Source: Ornithinibacillus bavariensis (GTDB lineage Bacteria; Bacillota; Bacilli; Bacillales; Amphibacillaceae). Taken from it: DNA of 64,000 nucleotides. Made by a program: the position numbers and the translations under genes. Of the stretch, positions 48,706-57,251 are shown piece after piece. The first letter of the stretch is position 1; each line of letters opens with the position of its first letter. The stretch lies in NCBI RefSeq assembly GCF_050433565.1, contig NZ_JBNPWZ010000003.1, positions 186,001 through 250,000 of the forward strand, written 5' to 3'. The notes beneath the pieces were generated by a model. It worked only from the letters and a program-made list of their open reading frames with translations, had not been told where the DNA came from and did not search any database.

Positions 48706-49453
48706 TACAATATTATACAACGATTACATAAACGCATCTCCTGATGATAAGATTTGGATCCCATTACAAAAAGATGAGCACAATATTTTTAATAAACTTG
48801 TTGAAGATGTGAAGGTTTCATTTAAAACAGGTACAAAAAAAGAAAAAGGCGATTCTCTTGAAAATTTAATGACGTTTATATATAAACGTTTCAAACATAT
48901 TCGTATATACCACAATGTAAGAACTTCTGATAACCAAATAGACCATATCATAGAATTTATTGATGGGGTTACACCTGCATTTATTAATGAAAACATAGGG
49001 TTAAGATTAATTGGCGAATCAAAGAACCATAGTAAATCAATCAGCACTAGAGAAGTAGCTGACCTTGATGAATTACTACGTTCTAAAAAATCAAAATTAG
49101 GTATCTTTTCATCATTCAAATCCTTTAGTAAGGGAAAAACAATGTGGATAAATGCAGAAGGAAAGAGGAGAAAGTTAGCACTATGGCATCAGTATAATAG
49201 AATAATAATAGGATTTACAATTGATGAGCTTGCTAGTTTAATAGAAAACAACTTTTATACGATGTTAAAGCAAAAGTACTACCAAATTATTGATGAATTA
49301 GAAGATGATACAACCGAAGACCAAGAACTTCCATATCAATTAAGACTATTTAACTCATTAACTGAGTTAAAACAGAGTGGAATAATTGATTCTAATACAT
49401 TTCAAACTGGACGAATATTAATAGAAGAAAAATATGGAAAATTAGAAGTATAA
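48698..49453 (+). CDS. Mrr-like PD-(D/E)XK restriction endonuclease homologue
   Basis: About 251 residues from ATG at 48698 (AGGTG upstream). Nuclease core: KGDSLENLMTFIYKRFKHIRIYHNVRTSDNQIDHIIEF, then LRLIGESKNHSKSISTREVADLDELL, giving D and E-x-K residues in the right order, followed by SKLGIFSSFKSF. This is the Mrr_cat/REase fold of DNA-cutting enzymes. Third gene of the operon, overlapping the second by 8 bases, so the three proteins are probably made together. Confidence 0.75.
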   Translation: MDDTILYNDYINASPDDKIWIPLQKDEHNIFNKLVEDVKVSFKTGTKKEKGDSLENLMTFIYKRFKHIRIYHNVRTSDNQIDHIIEFIDGVTPAFINENIGLRLIGESKNHSKSISTREVADLDELLRSKKSKLGIFSSFKSFSKGKTMWINAEGKRRKLALWHQYNRIIIGFTIDELASLIENNFYTMLKQKYYQIIDELEDDTTEDQELPYQLRLFNSLTELKQSGIIDSNTFQTGRILIEEKYGKLEV

Positions 49454-49481
49454 AGGTGTACATGTAAATGTACACCTTTTA
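49452..49481 (+). terminator. terminator after the three-gene operon
   Basis: AAAGGTGTACAT / ATGTACACCTTT, a 12-bp perfect stem with a 4-base loop, followed by T residues. Confidence 0.85.
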
Positions 49482-49532
49482 TAATGGACTTGTACAGAAC
49501 CTATGTTTGTATACATCGAGGAGGAAATTAGA

Positions 49533-50036
49533 ATGGAGTATGTTACAACAGCATTAGAAGATTGGATCACAAAAAAATATATAAGGAACAAAATATTAAC
49601 TCCAGCTGAAATCAATCTTGAAAAAATAGCGAGAATAGAAAGAATTTTTATTAATAGAAAACCAATGCCAGCTAGATATGACATCTATGGTAAATATCAA
49701 GCTATTGTTGTGGACTCTCGCTGTACACCAGAAGAACAACGGGAACAGTTTTTTCATGAATTATGCCACATTCTAAGACATGTTGGGCATCAATCTATGC
49801 TGCCGAAAGCATTTCGCCAATTACAGGAATGGGATGCAAATCGATTTACAATGTATGCTGCATTACCATATTTCATGGTGAAAAAATATGATTTTAATAA
49901 TCCAAGATTAATCGAGGATCTAGCACAAGATTTTAAGGTAACCGAAGAACTATGTATAAAACGTATGGAACAAATAAAGAGAAAAATTATGTCCTACTCC
50001 TATATTGTGGAAAAAAGATACCGAGTGTATAATTAA
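49533..50036 (+). CDS. ImmA/IrrE-family metallopeptidase
   Basis: About 167 residues from ATG at 49533, which has GAGGAGG upstream; an in-frame ATG at 49503 is less likely. The active site is FFHELCHILRH (HExxH), with the third ligand region QEWDANRFTMYAALP. In ICEBs1 and related phages ImmA cleaves the repressor when the element is induced. Here its gene is separated from the repressor by the three-gene operon and is the last phage gene before attR. Confidence 0.88.
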   Translation: MEYVTTALEDWITKKYIRNKILTPAEINLEKIARIERIFINRKPMPARYDIYGKYQAIVVDSRCTPEEQREQFFHELCHILRHVGHQSMLPKAFRQLQEWDANRFTMYAALPYFMVKKYDFNNPRLIEDLAQDFKVTEELCIKRMEQIKRKIMSYSYIVEKRYRVYN

Positions 50037-50064
50037 AGAAAACCTGTCATATCAAGGTTTCTCT
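50037..50064 (+). terminator. terminator after immA-like gene
   Basis: AGAAAACCT pairs with AAGGTTTCT, followed by CTTTG; a short stem next to attR. Confidence 0.5.
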
Positions 50065-50073
50065 TTGCTCGTT

Positions 50074-50093
50074 AATGGTATGCATGACAAATG
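50074..50093. other. attR: phage half-site plus core CAAATG
   Basis: AATGGTATGCATG (50074-50086) is the inverse of the arm at attL. The core CAAATG is at 50088-50093. Beyond it the gerE 3' sequence begins. Confidence 0.88.
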
Positions 50094-50170
50094 CTATGCA
50101 AAAATTAGGAGTCAAGGGGCGTTCTCAGGCAGTTGTAGAGCTTATCCGTATGGGTGAATTAAAGCTCTAG
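50094..50170 (+). pseudogene. gerE: gerE, 3' part
   Basis: Starting at 50094 in the frame set by joining to 9211, the sequence encodes AMQKLGVKGRSQAVVELIRM and then GELKL before a TAG stop at 50168-50170. This is the C-terminal segment of GerE. It has no promoter and no start signal of its own, so it is silent until excision joins it to the 5' part. The joined gene is 225 bases, 74 codons plus stop. Confidence 0.9.
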
Positions 50171-50206
50171 AAAAAACCGACTTTCCTTAAAGGAAGTCGG
50201 TTTTTA
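50171..50206 (+). terminator. gerE terminator
   Basis: AAACCGACTTTCC pairs with GGAAGTCGGTTT across TTAAA, followed by TTTTATT. It directly follows the gerE 3' end. Confidence 0.85.
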
Positions 50207-50381
50207 TTGAATAGATAATATCGACCAATACTTCTATAACTTGTTCTTCTTGAATTTGCATACAATTATCAAACAAGTAATAATTTATTAACTCAGTCTT
50301 CGCAGAATAAAATTGTAGTTTAAATTAGACACAGTATAAGTAAATAACCAATGAATTATAATACTTAGCTAATTGTCCTTT

Positions 50382-50837
50382 TTAGTTACTTAAAAACGCT
50401 GACGATAAACGCTCTTTTACCTGTTCTCCTAAAGCGAGTGGTTTACCTGTTGACGCATTAATATAAACAATCCGTCCTCTTCCAGTTAAGCACACTTCAT
50501 CATTTTGATTAACACCCATGTAATGAATGTCAAACGATGTTTTTCCAACTTGTGCTGCCTTTACATACATATTTAAACTATCCTGGAAAAATAATTGCTT
50601 TAAATAATCGCATTGTAGATCTGCTACGATAGGAATACCTTCCATATCAGATTCATTTTCAAATAGGCCGACTGATTTTAAGTATTCGATACGTGCCTCT
50701 TCAAAGTAAATGAATGGGCTTACATTATTGACATGCCCAAACATATCGGTTTCAGAAAAACGAATGCGGATAGGAATGAAAAATGTAAATTCATCCTTCC
50801 ACTTAGAAAAGTCTTCTATATAATTTATTTTCCGCAT
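50382..50837 (-). CDS. ysmA: acyl-CoA thioesterase YsmA (4HBT family)
   Basis: 151 residues with a hotdog fold: FSETDMFGHVNNVSPFIYFEEARIEYLKSVG (catalytic Asp in the usual place), ADLQCDYLKQLFFQDSLNMYVKAAQVGKTSF and a C-terminal strand. The family hydrolyses acyl-CoA thioesters. It lies between gerE and sdhB as in B. subtilis. Confidence 0.88.
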   Translation of the reverse strand: MRKINYIEDFSKWKDEFTFFIPIRIRFSETDMFGHVNNVSPFIYFEEARIEYLKSVGLFENESDMEGIPIVADLQCDYLKQLFFQDSLNMYVKAAQVGKTSFDIHYMGVNQNDEVCLTGRGRIVYINASTGKPLALGEQVKERLSSAFLSN

Positions 50838-50861
50838 AAGAACTCCCCCTTGTTCTATGAT

Positions 50862-50894
50862 GAAAAAACCCTTACCTTGGTATGAGGTAAGGGT
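50862..50894 (-). terminator. terminator of the sdhCAB operon
   Basis: ACCCTTACC pairs with GGTAAGGGT, followed by TTTTTTC on the minus strand, just after the sdhB stop. Confidence 0.85.
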
Positions 50895-50913
50895 CTGGTT
50901 GTTTATATTCTAC

Positions 50914-51678
50914 TTAGTGTGCGTTATCGCTACCAAAGAAGTTTTTAAATGATTGAATAGCAGCTGCACGGTTCATAGCTGCAAGTGAGGTTGTTAATGG
51001 AATACCTTTTGGACAAACTTGAACACAGTTTTGTGCGTTACCACAACCTACAAGTCCGCCTTCCTCCATTAATCCTTCTAATCTTTCACTTGCATTCATT
51101 TCACCTGTTGGATGCGCATTGAATAAACGAGCTTGTGAAATTGCAGCAGGTCCAATAAAGTTTGATTTATCATTCACATTCGGACAAGCTTCTAAACAAA
51201 CTCCACAGGTCATACATTTTGATAATTCATATGCCCATTGACGTTTTTTCTCAGGCATACGTGGTCCAGGTCCAAGATCATAAGTACCATCAATTGGAAT
51301 CCATGCTTTTACCTGTTTAAGTGCATCAAACATACGCTCACGGTCAATTAGTAAGTCACGAACTACTGGGAATGTAGACATTGGTTCAAGACGAATTGGT
51401 TGTTCTAATTCATCTACTAGAGCCGCACAAGATTGTCTTGGTACGCCATTGATTACCATAGAACAAGCACCACATACCTCTTCTAAGCAGTTCATGTCCC
51501 ATACAACTGGTGTAGTCCTTTCCCCTTTTGCATTAACGGGATTTTTACGTATTTCCATTAAGCCAGAAATAACATTCATATTTTTACGATATGGAACATT
51601 AAATGTTTCTTGATATGGAGCAGAATCTGGACTATCTTGACGCGTAATAATAAATGTAACCGTATTTTGTTCAGCCAT
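50914..51678 (-). CDS. sdhB: succinate dehydrogenase iron-sulfur subunit
   Basis: 254 residues. The N-terminal ferredoxin domain has CLEEVCGACSMVINGVPRQSC for the 2Fe-2S cluster, and the C-terminal domain has CMTCGVCLEACPN and CGNAQNCVQVCPKG for the other clusters. It passes electrons from the flavoprotein to quinone on the inner face of the membrane. 35 bases downstream of sdhA. Confidence 0.96.
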   Translation of the reverse strand: MAEQNTVTFIITRQDSPDSAPYQETFNVPYRKNMNVISGLMEIRKNPVNAKGERTTPVVWDMNCLEEVCGACSMVINGVPRQSCAALVDELEQPIRLEPMSTFPVVRDLLIDRERMFDALKQVKAWIPIDGTYDLGPGPRMPEKKRQWAYELSKCMTCGVCLEACPNVNDKSNFIGPAAISQARLFNAHPTGEMNASERLEGLMEEGGLVGCGNAQNCVQVCPKGIPLTTSLAAMNRAAAIQSFKNFFGSDNAH

Positions 51679-51713
51679 TTCTGATTACCCCCTTCGCTTT
51701 TTGTTTTCCCGTC

Positions 51714-53465
51714 TTAGTGCTTTTTCGTGTAGTCACGTTCACGTGGCGGAATTAACGATACATCAATTTCTTCATAGGAGAATACTGGAGCGTTTTGTTC
51801 AGCATCATATTGTGCAATCGTCGTCTTTAACCACTCTGCATCATTCCGTTTAGGGAATTCTGGTTTATAGTGTGCACCACGACTCTCGTTACGATTATAA
51901 GCACCAATAGTAATTACACGTGCTAGTTGTAGCATATTTTTCAGCTGACGAGTGAACATTACACCCTGGTTATTCCAGCGAGAAGTGTCGTTAATATTAA
52001 TATTTTCCCAACGTTGTAGTAATTCTTGAATTTTCTCGTCGGTTTTTAGTAGTTTAGCATTTTCACGAACTACTGTAACATTAGCTGTCATCCATTCACC
52101 AAGCTCATGATGAATTTGATAAGCATTTTCGCTTCCTTCCATCTTTAATAGAGCTTCGAATTTCTCTTCTTCTTCTTTTACACGATTTTCAAATAAACTA
52201 GAATCTAAATCTTGAACATGCTTTGATAAGCCTTCCACATATTCAATCGCCTTAGGACCAGCAACCATTCCACCATAAATAGCAGAAAGTAAAGAGTTTG
52301 CTCCTAAGCGGTTAGCACCATGCTGTGAATAATCACATTCTCCAGCTGCAAAAATACCTGGAATACTAGTCATTTGATTATAATCAACCCATAATCCACC
52401 CATTGAATAGTGAACTGCTGGGAAAATTTTCATTGGAACCTTACGTGGATCTTCTCCGACGAATTTTTCATAGATTTCAATAATACCACCAAGCTTAACA
52501 TCAAGCTCATGTGGATCCTTATGTGATAAGTCTAGGTAAACCATGTTCTCGCCATTGATTCCGAGCTTTTGATTTACACAGACATCAAAAATTTCACGTG
52601 TTGCAATGTCCCTAGGAACAAGGTTTCCATATGCAGGATATTTTTCCTCTAAGAAATACCATGGTTCTCCATCTTTATATGTCCAAATACGACCACCTTC
52701 ACCACGAGCTGATTCACTCATTAAACGAAGCTTATCATCACCTGGAATTGCTGTAGGATGGATCTGAATAAATTCTCCATTTGCATATTTAGCACCCTGT
52801 TGGTATAAAATACTTGCAGCAGAACCCGTATTAATCATGGAGTTCGTTGATTTACCAAAGATAATACCAGGGCCACCTGTTGCCATTATCGTAGCATCTG
52901 AAGGGAATGATTTGATTTCATGAGATTTCATGTTTTGAGCTATAATCCCACGACCAACACCTTCATCATCGATTACGGCTCCTAAGAATTCCCAGCCTTC
53001 ATATTTTGTAACCAATCCCTCTACCTCATATCGACGAACCTGTTCATCTAAAGCATAGAGTAATTGTTGACCTGTTGTAGCCCCAGCAAATGCTGTGCGG
53101 TGATGTTGTGTACCACCAAAACGACGGAAATCAAGTAAGCCTTCTGGAGTACGGTTAAACATTACTCCCATACGATCTAGCATATTGATAATTCCTGGTG
53201 CAGCTTCACACATTGCTTTTACTGGTGGTTGATTTGCTAAAAAGTCTCCACCGTACACTGTATCATCAAAGTGAATCCAAGGAGAATCCCCTTCTCCTTT
53301 TGTATTTACAGCACCATTAATACCACCTTGGGCACAAACAGAGTGAGAACGTTTTACTGGTACAACTGAAAATAAGTCTACACTTACCCCAGCTTCAGCA
53401 GCTTTAATGGTTGCCATCAAACCAGCTAAGCCTCCGCCTACTACAGCGATTTTACGATTATTCAT
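51714..53465 (-). CDS. sdhA: succinate dehydrogenase flavoprotein subunit
   Basis: 583 residues. FAD-binding Rossmann start VVGGGLAGLMATIKAAEAG, the FAD-attachment segment HSVCAQGGINGAV, ATGGPGIIFG, active-site ESARGEGGRIW and the C-terminal HYKPEFPKRND. Oxidises succinate to fumarate in the TCA cycle. Middle gene of sdhCAB. Confidence 0.97.
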   Translation of the reverse strand: MNNRKIAVVGGGLAGLMATIKAAEAGVSVDLFSVVPVKRSHSVCAQGGINGAVNTKGEGDSPWIHFDDTVYGGDFLANQPPVKAMCEAAPGIINMLDRMGVMFNRTPEGLLDFRRFGGTQHHRTAFAGATTGQQLLYALDEQVRRYEVEGLVTKYEGWEFLGAVIDDEGVGRGIIAQNMKSHEIKSFPSDATIMATGGPGIIFGKSTNSMINTGSAASILYQQGAKYANGEFIQIHPTAIPGDDKLRLMSESARGEGGRIWTYKDGEPWYFLEEKYPAYGNLVPRDIATREIFDVCVNQKLGINGENMVYLDLSHKDPHELDVKLGGIIEIYEKFVGEDPRKVPMKIFPAVHYSMGGLWVDYNQMTSIPGIFAAGECDYSQHGANRLGANSLLSAIYGGMVAGPKAIEYVEGLSKHVQDLDSSLFENRVKEEEEKFEALLKMEGSENAYQIHHELGEWMTANVTVVRENAKLLKTDEKIQELLQRWENININDTSRWNNQGVMFTRQLKNMLQLARVITIGAYNRNESRGAHYKPEFPKRNDAEWLKTTIAQYDAEQNAPVFSYEEIDVSLIPPRERDYTKKH

Positions 53466-53493
53466 AATGAAAACTCACTCCCTCTCTTAAAAC

Positions 53494-54114
53494 TTACACT
53501 CCATATGCGAATGCAATTAACGATCTAATTCCAATATAGCTAACTAGTAAAAAGACAATTAATGTAAAATATGTAACAATTTTTTGTGATCTTGGAGATT
53601 GTGCAATGCCCCAAGAAACTAAGAAGCCCCATAAACCATTTGAAAAATGGAATACGGCAGACACTACACCGATTACATAGAACCAAAACATTGCTGGATT
53701 ATCAAGAATTCCTTGCATTAGACTGTAGTTTAAATCTACATTACCAAGAGCAATTTGCACACGGGTTTCAAATACATGCCATGCAAGAAATACTAAGGTA
53801 ATTATTCCAGTAATACGCTGTAAATAAAACATCCAGTTACGGAAAAATCCGAATCTTCTTACATTGTTTTTTGCGATAAACACAATGTAAACCCCTAATA
53901 TTGCATGGAAAAGGATTGGTAAATAAATTACAAAAATTTCAAGTAGCAGTAAAAATGGAAGGCTTTCCATAAAATCGATCGCCTTATTAAAGCTTTCTTC
54001 ACCATATACCGCAAAATGGTTAACTACCAAGTGCAAAATTAAGAAAAGTCCAATAGGTACTACCCCTAGTAATGAGTGCAGCCTTCTGTAAAAATACTCC
54101 CTATGTTCCGCCAT
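53494..54114 (-). CDS. sdhC: succinate dehydrogenase cytochrome b558 subunit
   Basis: 206 residues with five membrane helices and conserved His residues for the two hemes (FLRRLHSLLGVVPIGLFLILHLVVNHFAVYG-like start, LPILFHAILGVYIVF, ITLVFLAWHVFETR, SAVFHFSNGLWGF). Anchors SdhAB and reduces menaquinone. First gene of the operon; a cre-like box lies about 150 bases upstream. Confidence 0.95.
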   Translation of the reverse strand: MAEHREYFYRRLHSLLGVVPIGLFLILHLVVNHFAVYGEESFNKAIDFMESLPFLLLLEIFVIYLPILFHAILGVYIVFIAKNNVRRFGFFRNWMFYLQRITGIITLVFLAWHVFETRVQIALGNVDLNYSLMQGILDNPAMFWFYVIGVVSAVFHFSNGLWGFLVSWGIAQSPRSQKIVTYFTLIVFLLVSYIGIRSLIAFAYGV

Positions 54115-54265
54115 GTGATACCCCCCTTAATTCTTCTGATGATTAGTCCTTCGTTCCTCACAAAAAAAGACATGTTTTTTGGAAGAAACATGGAATTATA
54201 ACATGTTTATTGTACTTCTATCTTCTCTAAGCGTCAAGGAAAGGTATTTAATAAACCCGTATAAT

Positions 54266-54280
54266 TTAAATCGCTTTCAT
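54266..54280 (-). promoter_or_regulatory. cre-like box upstream of sdhC
   Basis: On the minus strand ATGAAAGCGATTTAA fits the CcpA site WTGNAARCGNWWWCW at 14 of 15 positions (the C is A). sdhCAB is carbon-regulated in Bacillus. The box is between the divergent sdhC and yslB genes, so it could also act on yslB. Confidence 0.45.
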
Positions 54281-54378
54281 TCTGTAAATGTTCCTTGCGT
54301 TTATAGTAAATTGCATGGATAATAGCAATATACTTATCATGTTACTAGGTGACTTTTCATACAGGAAGGGAACGGGCT

Positions 54379-54816
54379 ATGCAGAAAAAAGAAGAAAAAA
54401 TTCCTATCTCATTAGTGGATGAGATTCAATCAACAGGGGCTGGATATGATTTATTGCGTTATGTATGTCTCCCAGATGTATTCGGTTCAGAAGCTGAGGC
54501 ACTACTATATTTTATGGGTAGGAGTTTAGCGAGAAAATTTGATATACAATCCTTAAGTGACATATATTACTTTTTTGAAAAGGTAGGATGGGGACGACTA
54601 GAGTTATTTAAAGAGAAGCGAAAAGAACTTGAATTTCATTTAATGGCAGATGCGGTCGTACAACGGCTTTCTATGCCAGTTTCAACAGAATTTCGTTTAG
54701 AGGCTGGTTTTTTAGCAGAAGCTATTTCCTCTATTAAAGGAATCGAATGTGAATGTGTTGAAGATGTTCGTACTAAGATTCATCAAATAGAATTCAGGGT
54801 TGTATTTACAGAATAA
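54379..54816 (+). CDS. yslB: YslB (DUF2507) protein
   Basis: About 145 residues from ATG at 54379 (GGAAGGG upstream); a GTG at 54349 is open but badly placed. Contains GAGYDLLRYVCLPDVFGSEAEALLYFMGRSLARKF and GWGRLELFKEKRKELEFHL, the YslB/DUF2507 pattern. Function not established. It lies divergently from sdhC and convergently with uvrC as in B. subtilis. Confidence 0.85.
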   Translation: MQKKEEKIPISLVDEIQSTGAGYDLLRYVCLPDVFGSEAEALLYFMGRSLARKFDIQSLSDIYYFFEKVGWGRLELFKEKRKELEFHLMADAVVQRLSMPVSTEFRLEAGFLAEAISSIKGIECECVEDVRTKIHQIEFRVVFTE

Positions 54817-54896
54817 GGGCCTGTTATGGTAGTGACCCCCAAAAGTTAGGTTTTTAACTCTTACTTTTGGGGTGCAGTACCTATCCAGCCCCTTAT
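54813..54896. repeat. large imperfect palindrome between yslB and uvrC
   Basis: GGTAGTGACCCCCAAAAGTTAG (54828-54849, 22 bases) is nearly complementary to 54860-54881, and flanking AATAAGGG (54813) pairs with CCCCTTATT (54887). The dyad spans the stop codons of both convergent genes. It can act as a bidirectional terminator, and the arms resemble the inverted ends of IS3-family elements. Confidence 0.55.
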
Positions 54897-56677
54897 TTTT
54901 CTTTTTCCTTATTTAATTCAGTTAAAATTTGTTCGGCAATATTATGGGGTATTCCTAATCTTGTTATCTCTTCAATTGGGGCCTGACGTATTTCATTAAC
55001 CGATTTAAAATGCTTCAATAATAGCTTTTTTCTCTTTTCCCCAACACCAGGAATAGTGTCTAATGCCGATTGGATTAAATTTTTCCCTCGAAGCTGCCTA
55101 TGAAAAGTAATAGCAAAGCGATGAACTTCATCTTGAATACGTTGAATCAAATAAAACTCCTGTGACTGCCTTGATAGCTCGACAACACTTGGTGGTGTTC
55201 CATATAGTAATTCACTCGTTCGATGCTTGTCATCTTTAGCTAATCCACAGAGTGGGATATCTAAACCAAGTTCATTTTCCAACACATCAAGTGCAGCATT
55301 CATTTGTCCCTTCCCACCATCTACAATAATTAAATCTGGCAGGGGTAGAGCTTCCTTCAAGACCCGTGTATACCTTCTTCTGATTACCTCACGCATTGTT
55401 TCATAATCATCTGGGCCTTTAACATCTTTAATTTTATATTTACGATAGTCCTTTTTACTAGGCTTCCCATCAACGAATACTACCATAGCTGAGACTGGAT
55501 CAGTTCCTTGAATATTAGAGTTATCAAACGCTTCGATGCGATGTGGAATTTCTATATTCAAAATTTCTCCCAATTTCTCCACCGCAAGGACGGTTCGTTC
55601 CTCATCCCGTTCGATAATTGAAAACTTTTCCGTTAACGAGGCTTTAGCATTTTCCATTGCTAATTCTACTAATTCCTTTTTCTTACCGCGATAAGGCGTA
55701 TGGACTTCAATTTCCAATAGTTTTTCTAGGAGAGTCGTTTCAGTACCTATTGGGACTAATATTTGTTTAGGCTTCGGATGAGCCTGATGAAGATAAAATC
55801 GACCTATATAACTCAAAAAGGTATCTTCTGCTTCATCAAAGAAAGGAAATACAGAAACATCACGCTCTATTAATTTGCCTTGACGAATAAAGAATACTTG
55901 GATACACATCCAGCCTTTGTCATAACTAAAACCAAAGACATCCCGGTCCATCGTATCATTTAAGGTCATCTTTTGTTGTTCCATAACTACTTCAATATGC
56001 TGAATCTGGTCTCTAAGCTCTTTCGCTCGTTCAAAATTCAATTGTTCACTTGCTTCAAGCATTTTTTCGGTGAGTTGCTTTTTAATTTCTTTATACCCAC
56101 CTTGTAAGAACGAGGTTACATTTTGAACAATTTCTTTATATTCCGCCTCTGAAGGAGGTTTGTCACCACAAGCTAAGCATTGATTCATATGGTAGTATAA
56201 ACATGGCCTACCCGGCGGATTATTGCATTTTCGAAGTGGATATAGTCGATCTAGCAGTTTTTTTGTTTCACGTGCTGCTATTACATTGGGATAGGGTCCA
56301 AAATATTTTCCCTTGTCTTTCTTTATCTTTCTCGTAATTAATAACCGTGGATGTCTTTCTGAAGTAATCTTCAAATATGGGTAGGATTTATCATCCTTCA
56401 ACATGACATTATATTTTGGGTCATACTTCTTTATAAGATTCATTTCTAAAATGAGTGCTTCAATTTCTGAAGAGGTAATAATATACTCAAAATCTTCTAT
56501 TTCTTGAACAAGTCGTTGTGTTTTTTGATCATGAGCACCAGTGAAGTAAGAGCGGACTCTATTTTTTAAAAGCTTTGATTTACCAACATAAATTATAGTG
56601 CCATGTCGATCTTTCATTAAGTAGCACCCTGGCTTGGCAGGCAAGACGGCTAATTTCTCTTGAATATTCTGGTTCAT
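54893..56677 (-). CDS. uvrC: excinuclease ABC subunit C
   Basis: 594 residues. N-terminal GIY-YIG nuclease (GCYLMKDRHGTIIYVGKSKLLKNRVRSYF), UVR domain (KEIKKQLTEKMLEASEQLNFERAKELRDQI), the RNase H-like second nuclease (FDNSNIQGTDPVSAMVVF, DLIIVDGGKGQMNAA) and C-terminal HhH motifs. Makes both incisions in nucleotide excision repair. Confidence 0.97.
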   Translation of the reverse strand: MNQNIQEKLAVLPAKPGCYLMKDRHGTIIYVGKSKLLKNRVRSYFTGAHDQKTQRLVQEIEDFEYIITSSEIEALILEMNLIKKYDPKYNVMLKDDKSYPYLKITSERHPRLLITRKIKKDKGKYFGPYPNVIAARETKKLLDRLYPLRKCNNPPGRPCLYYHMNQCLACGDKPPSEAEYKEIVQNVTSFLQGGYKEIKKQLTEKMLEASEQLNFERAKELRDQIQHIEVVMEQQKMTLNDTMDRDVFGFSYDKGWMCIQVFFIRQGKLIERDVSVFPFFDEAEDTFLSYIGRFYLHQAHPKPKQILVPIGTETTLLEKLLEIEVHTPYRGKKKELVELAMENAKASLTEKFSIIERDEERTVLAVEKLGEILNIEIPHRIEAFDNSNIQGTDPVSAMVVFVDGKPSKKDYRKYKIKDVKGPDDYETMREVIRRRYTRVLKEALPLPDLIIVDGGKGQMNAALDVLENELGLDIPLCGLAKDDKHRTSELLYGTPPSVVELSRQSQEFYLIQRIQDEVHRFAITFHRQLRGKNLIQSALDTIPGVGEKRKKLLLKHFKSVNEIRQAPIEEITRLGIPHNIAEQILTELNKEKEK

Positions 56678-56715
56678 TGAATTTCATTCCTCACTAAAAG
56701 CGTGCAATTAGAAAT

Positions 56716-56745
56716 AATCCCCTGTCACTGTGTAACAAGGGATTT
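56716..56745 (-). terminator. terminator after trxA
   Basis: AATCCCTTGT pairs with ACAGGGGATT around a short loop on the minus strand, followed by ATTTC. Confidence 0.65.
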
Positions 56746-56763
56746 TATCTTTTCCATTTATCA

Positions 56764-57078
56764 TTAAGCGTGCTTATTGATTAGTTCAACAAGAGCTTCT
56801 TTTGGTTGGAAACCAATTACTTGATCAACAACATTACCATCTTTAAATAATAATAATGTTGGAATACTCATTACGCCAAATTTGCTTGCTGTTTCTTGAT
56901 TATCGTCAACATCAAGCTTAACGATTTGAACTTTATCAGACATTTCGCCATCAATTTCTTCAAGAACTGGAGCAATCATTTTACAAGGACCACACCAAGG
57001 TGCCCAGAAATCTACTAGGACCAAACCTTCAGCAGTTTCGCTTGCAAAGTTTTGATCAGTAACGTTTTTAATTGCCAT
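56764..57078 (-). CDS. trxA: thioredoxin
   Basis: 104 residues with the active site FWAPWCGPCKMIAPVLEE, conserved FGVMSIPTLLLFKDG and the final helix. Reduces protein disulfides in the cytoplasm. GGAGG lies before the ATG. Neighbours uvrC and etfA match B. subtilis. Confidence 0.97.
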   Translation of the reverse strand: MAIKNVTDQNFASETAEGLVLVDFWAPWCGPCKMIAPVLEEIDGEMSDKVQIVKLDVDDNQETASKFGVMSIPTLLLFKDGNVVDQVIGFQPKEALVELINKHA

Positions 57079-57200
57079 CGATTTTCCTCCTCTACTTACT
57101 TCATTTCAACATGAGTATACCATTATTAGAAAAACCTTACTAACAGTTTGCTTATCTTAAGCATAATTATCCGTAAGTAGCTATGGCACTTCTATAGGTA

Positions 57201-57245
57201 AAAAAAGGTTATCAGGAGAGTGATAACCCTCTTGATAACCTTTTA
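57201..57245 (-). terminator. terminator of the fatty-acid operon after etfA
   Basis: AAAGGTTATCA pairs with TGATAACCTTT, with a second hairpin possible inside, and a run of T on the minus strand. Confidence 0.85.
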
Positions 57246-57251
57246 TTACTA

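Larger units (their letters stand above)
9206..50093. mobile_element. 40.9-kb prophage inserted in gerE
   Basis: The distance from core to core is 40,882 bp. It contains a serine recombinase, lysis cassette, complete tail, head and packaging genes, a late regulator, replication and recombination genes, a lysis/lysogeny switch and accessory genes, in the usual order of siphovirus prophages of Firmicutes. The head genes resemble SPP1 (portal gp6, gp7, scaffold gp11, coat gp13 types). No frame-shifted structural gene was noticed, so it may be inducible. Confidence 0.95.
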
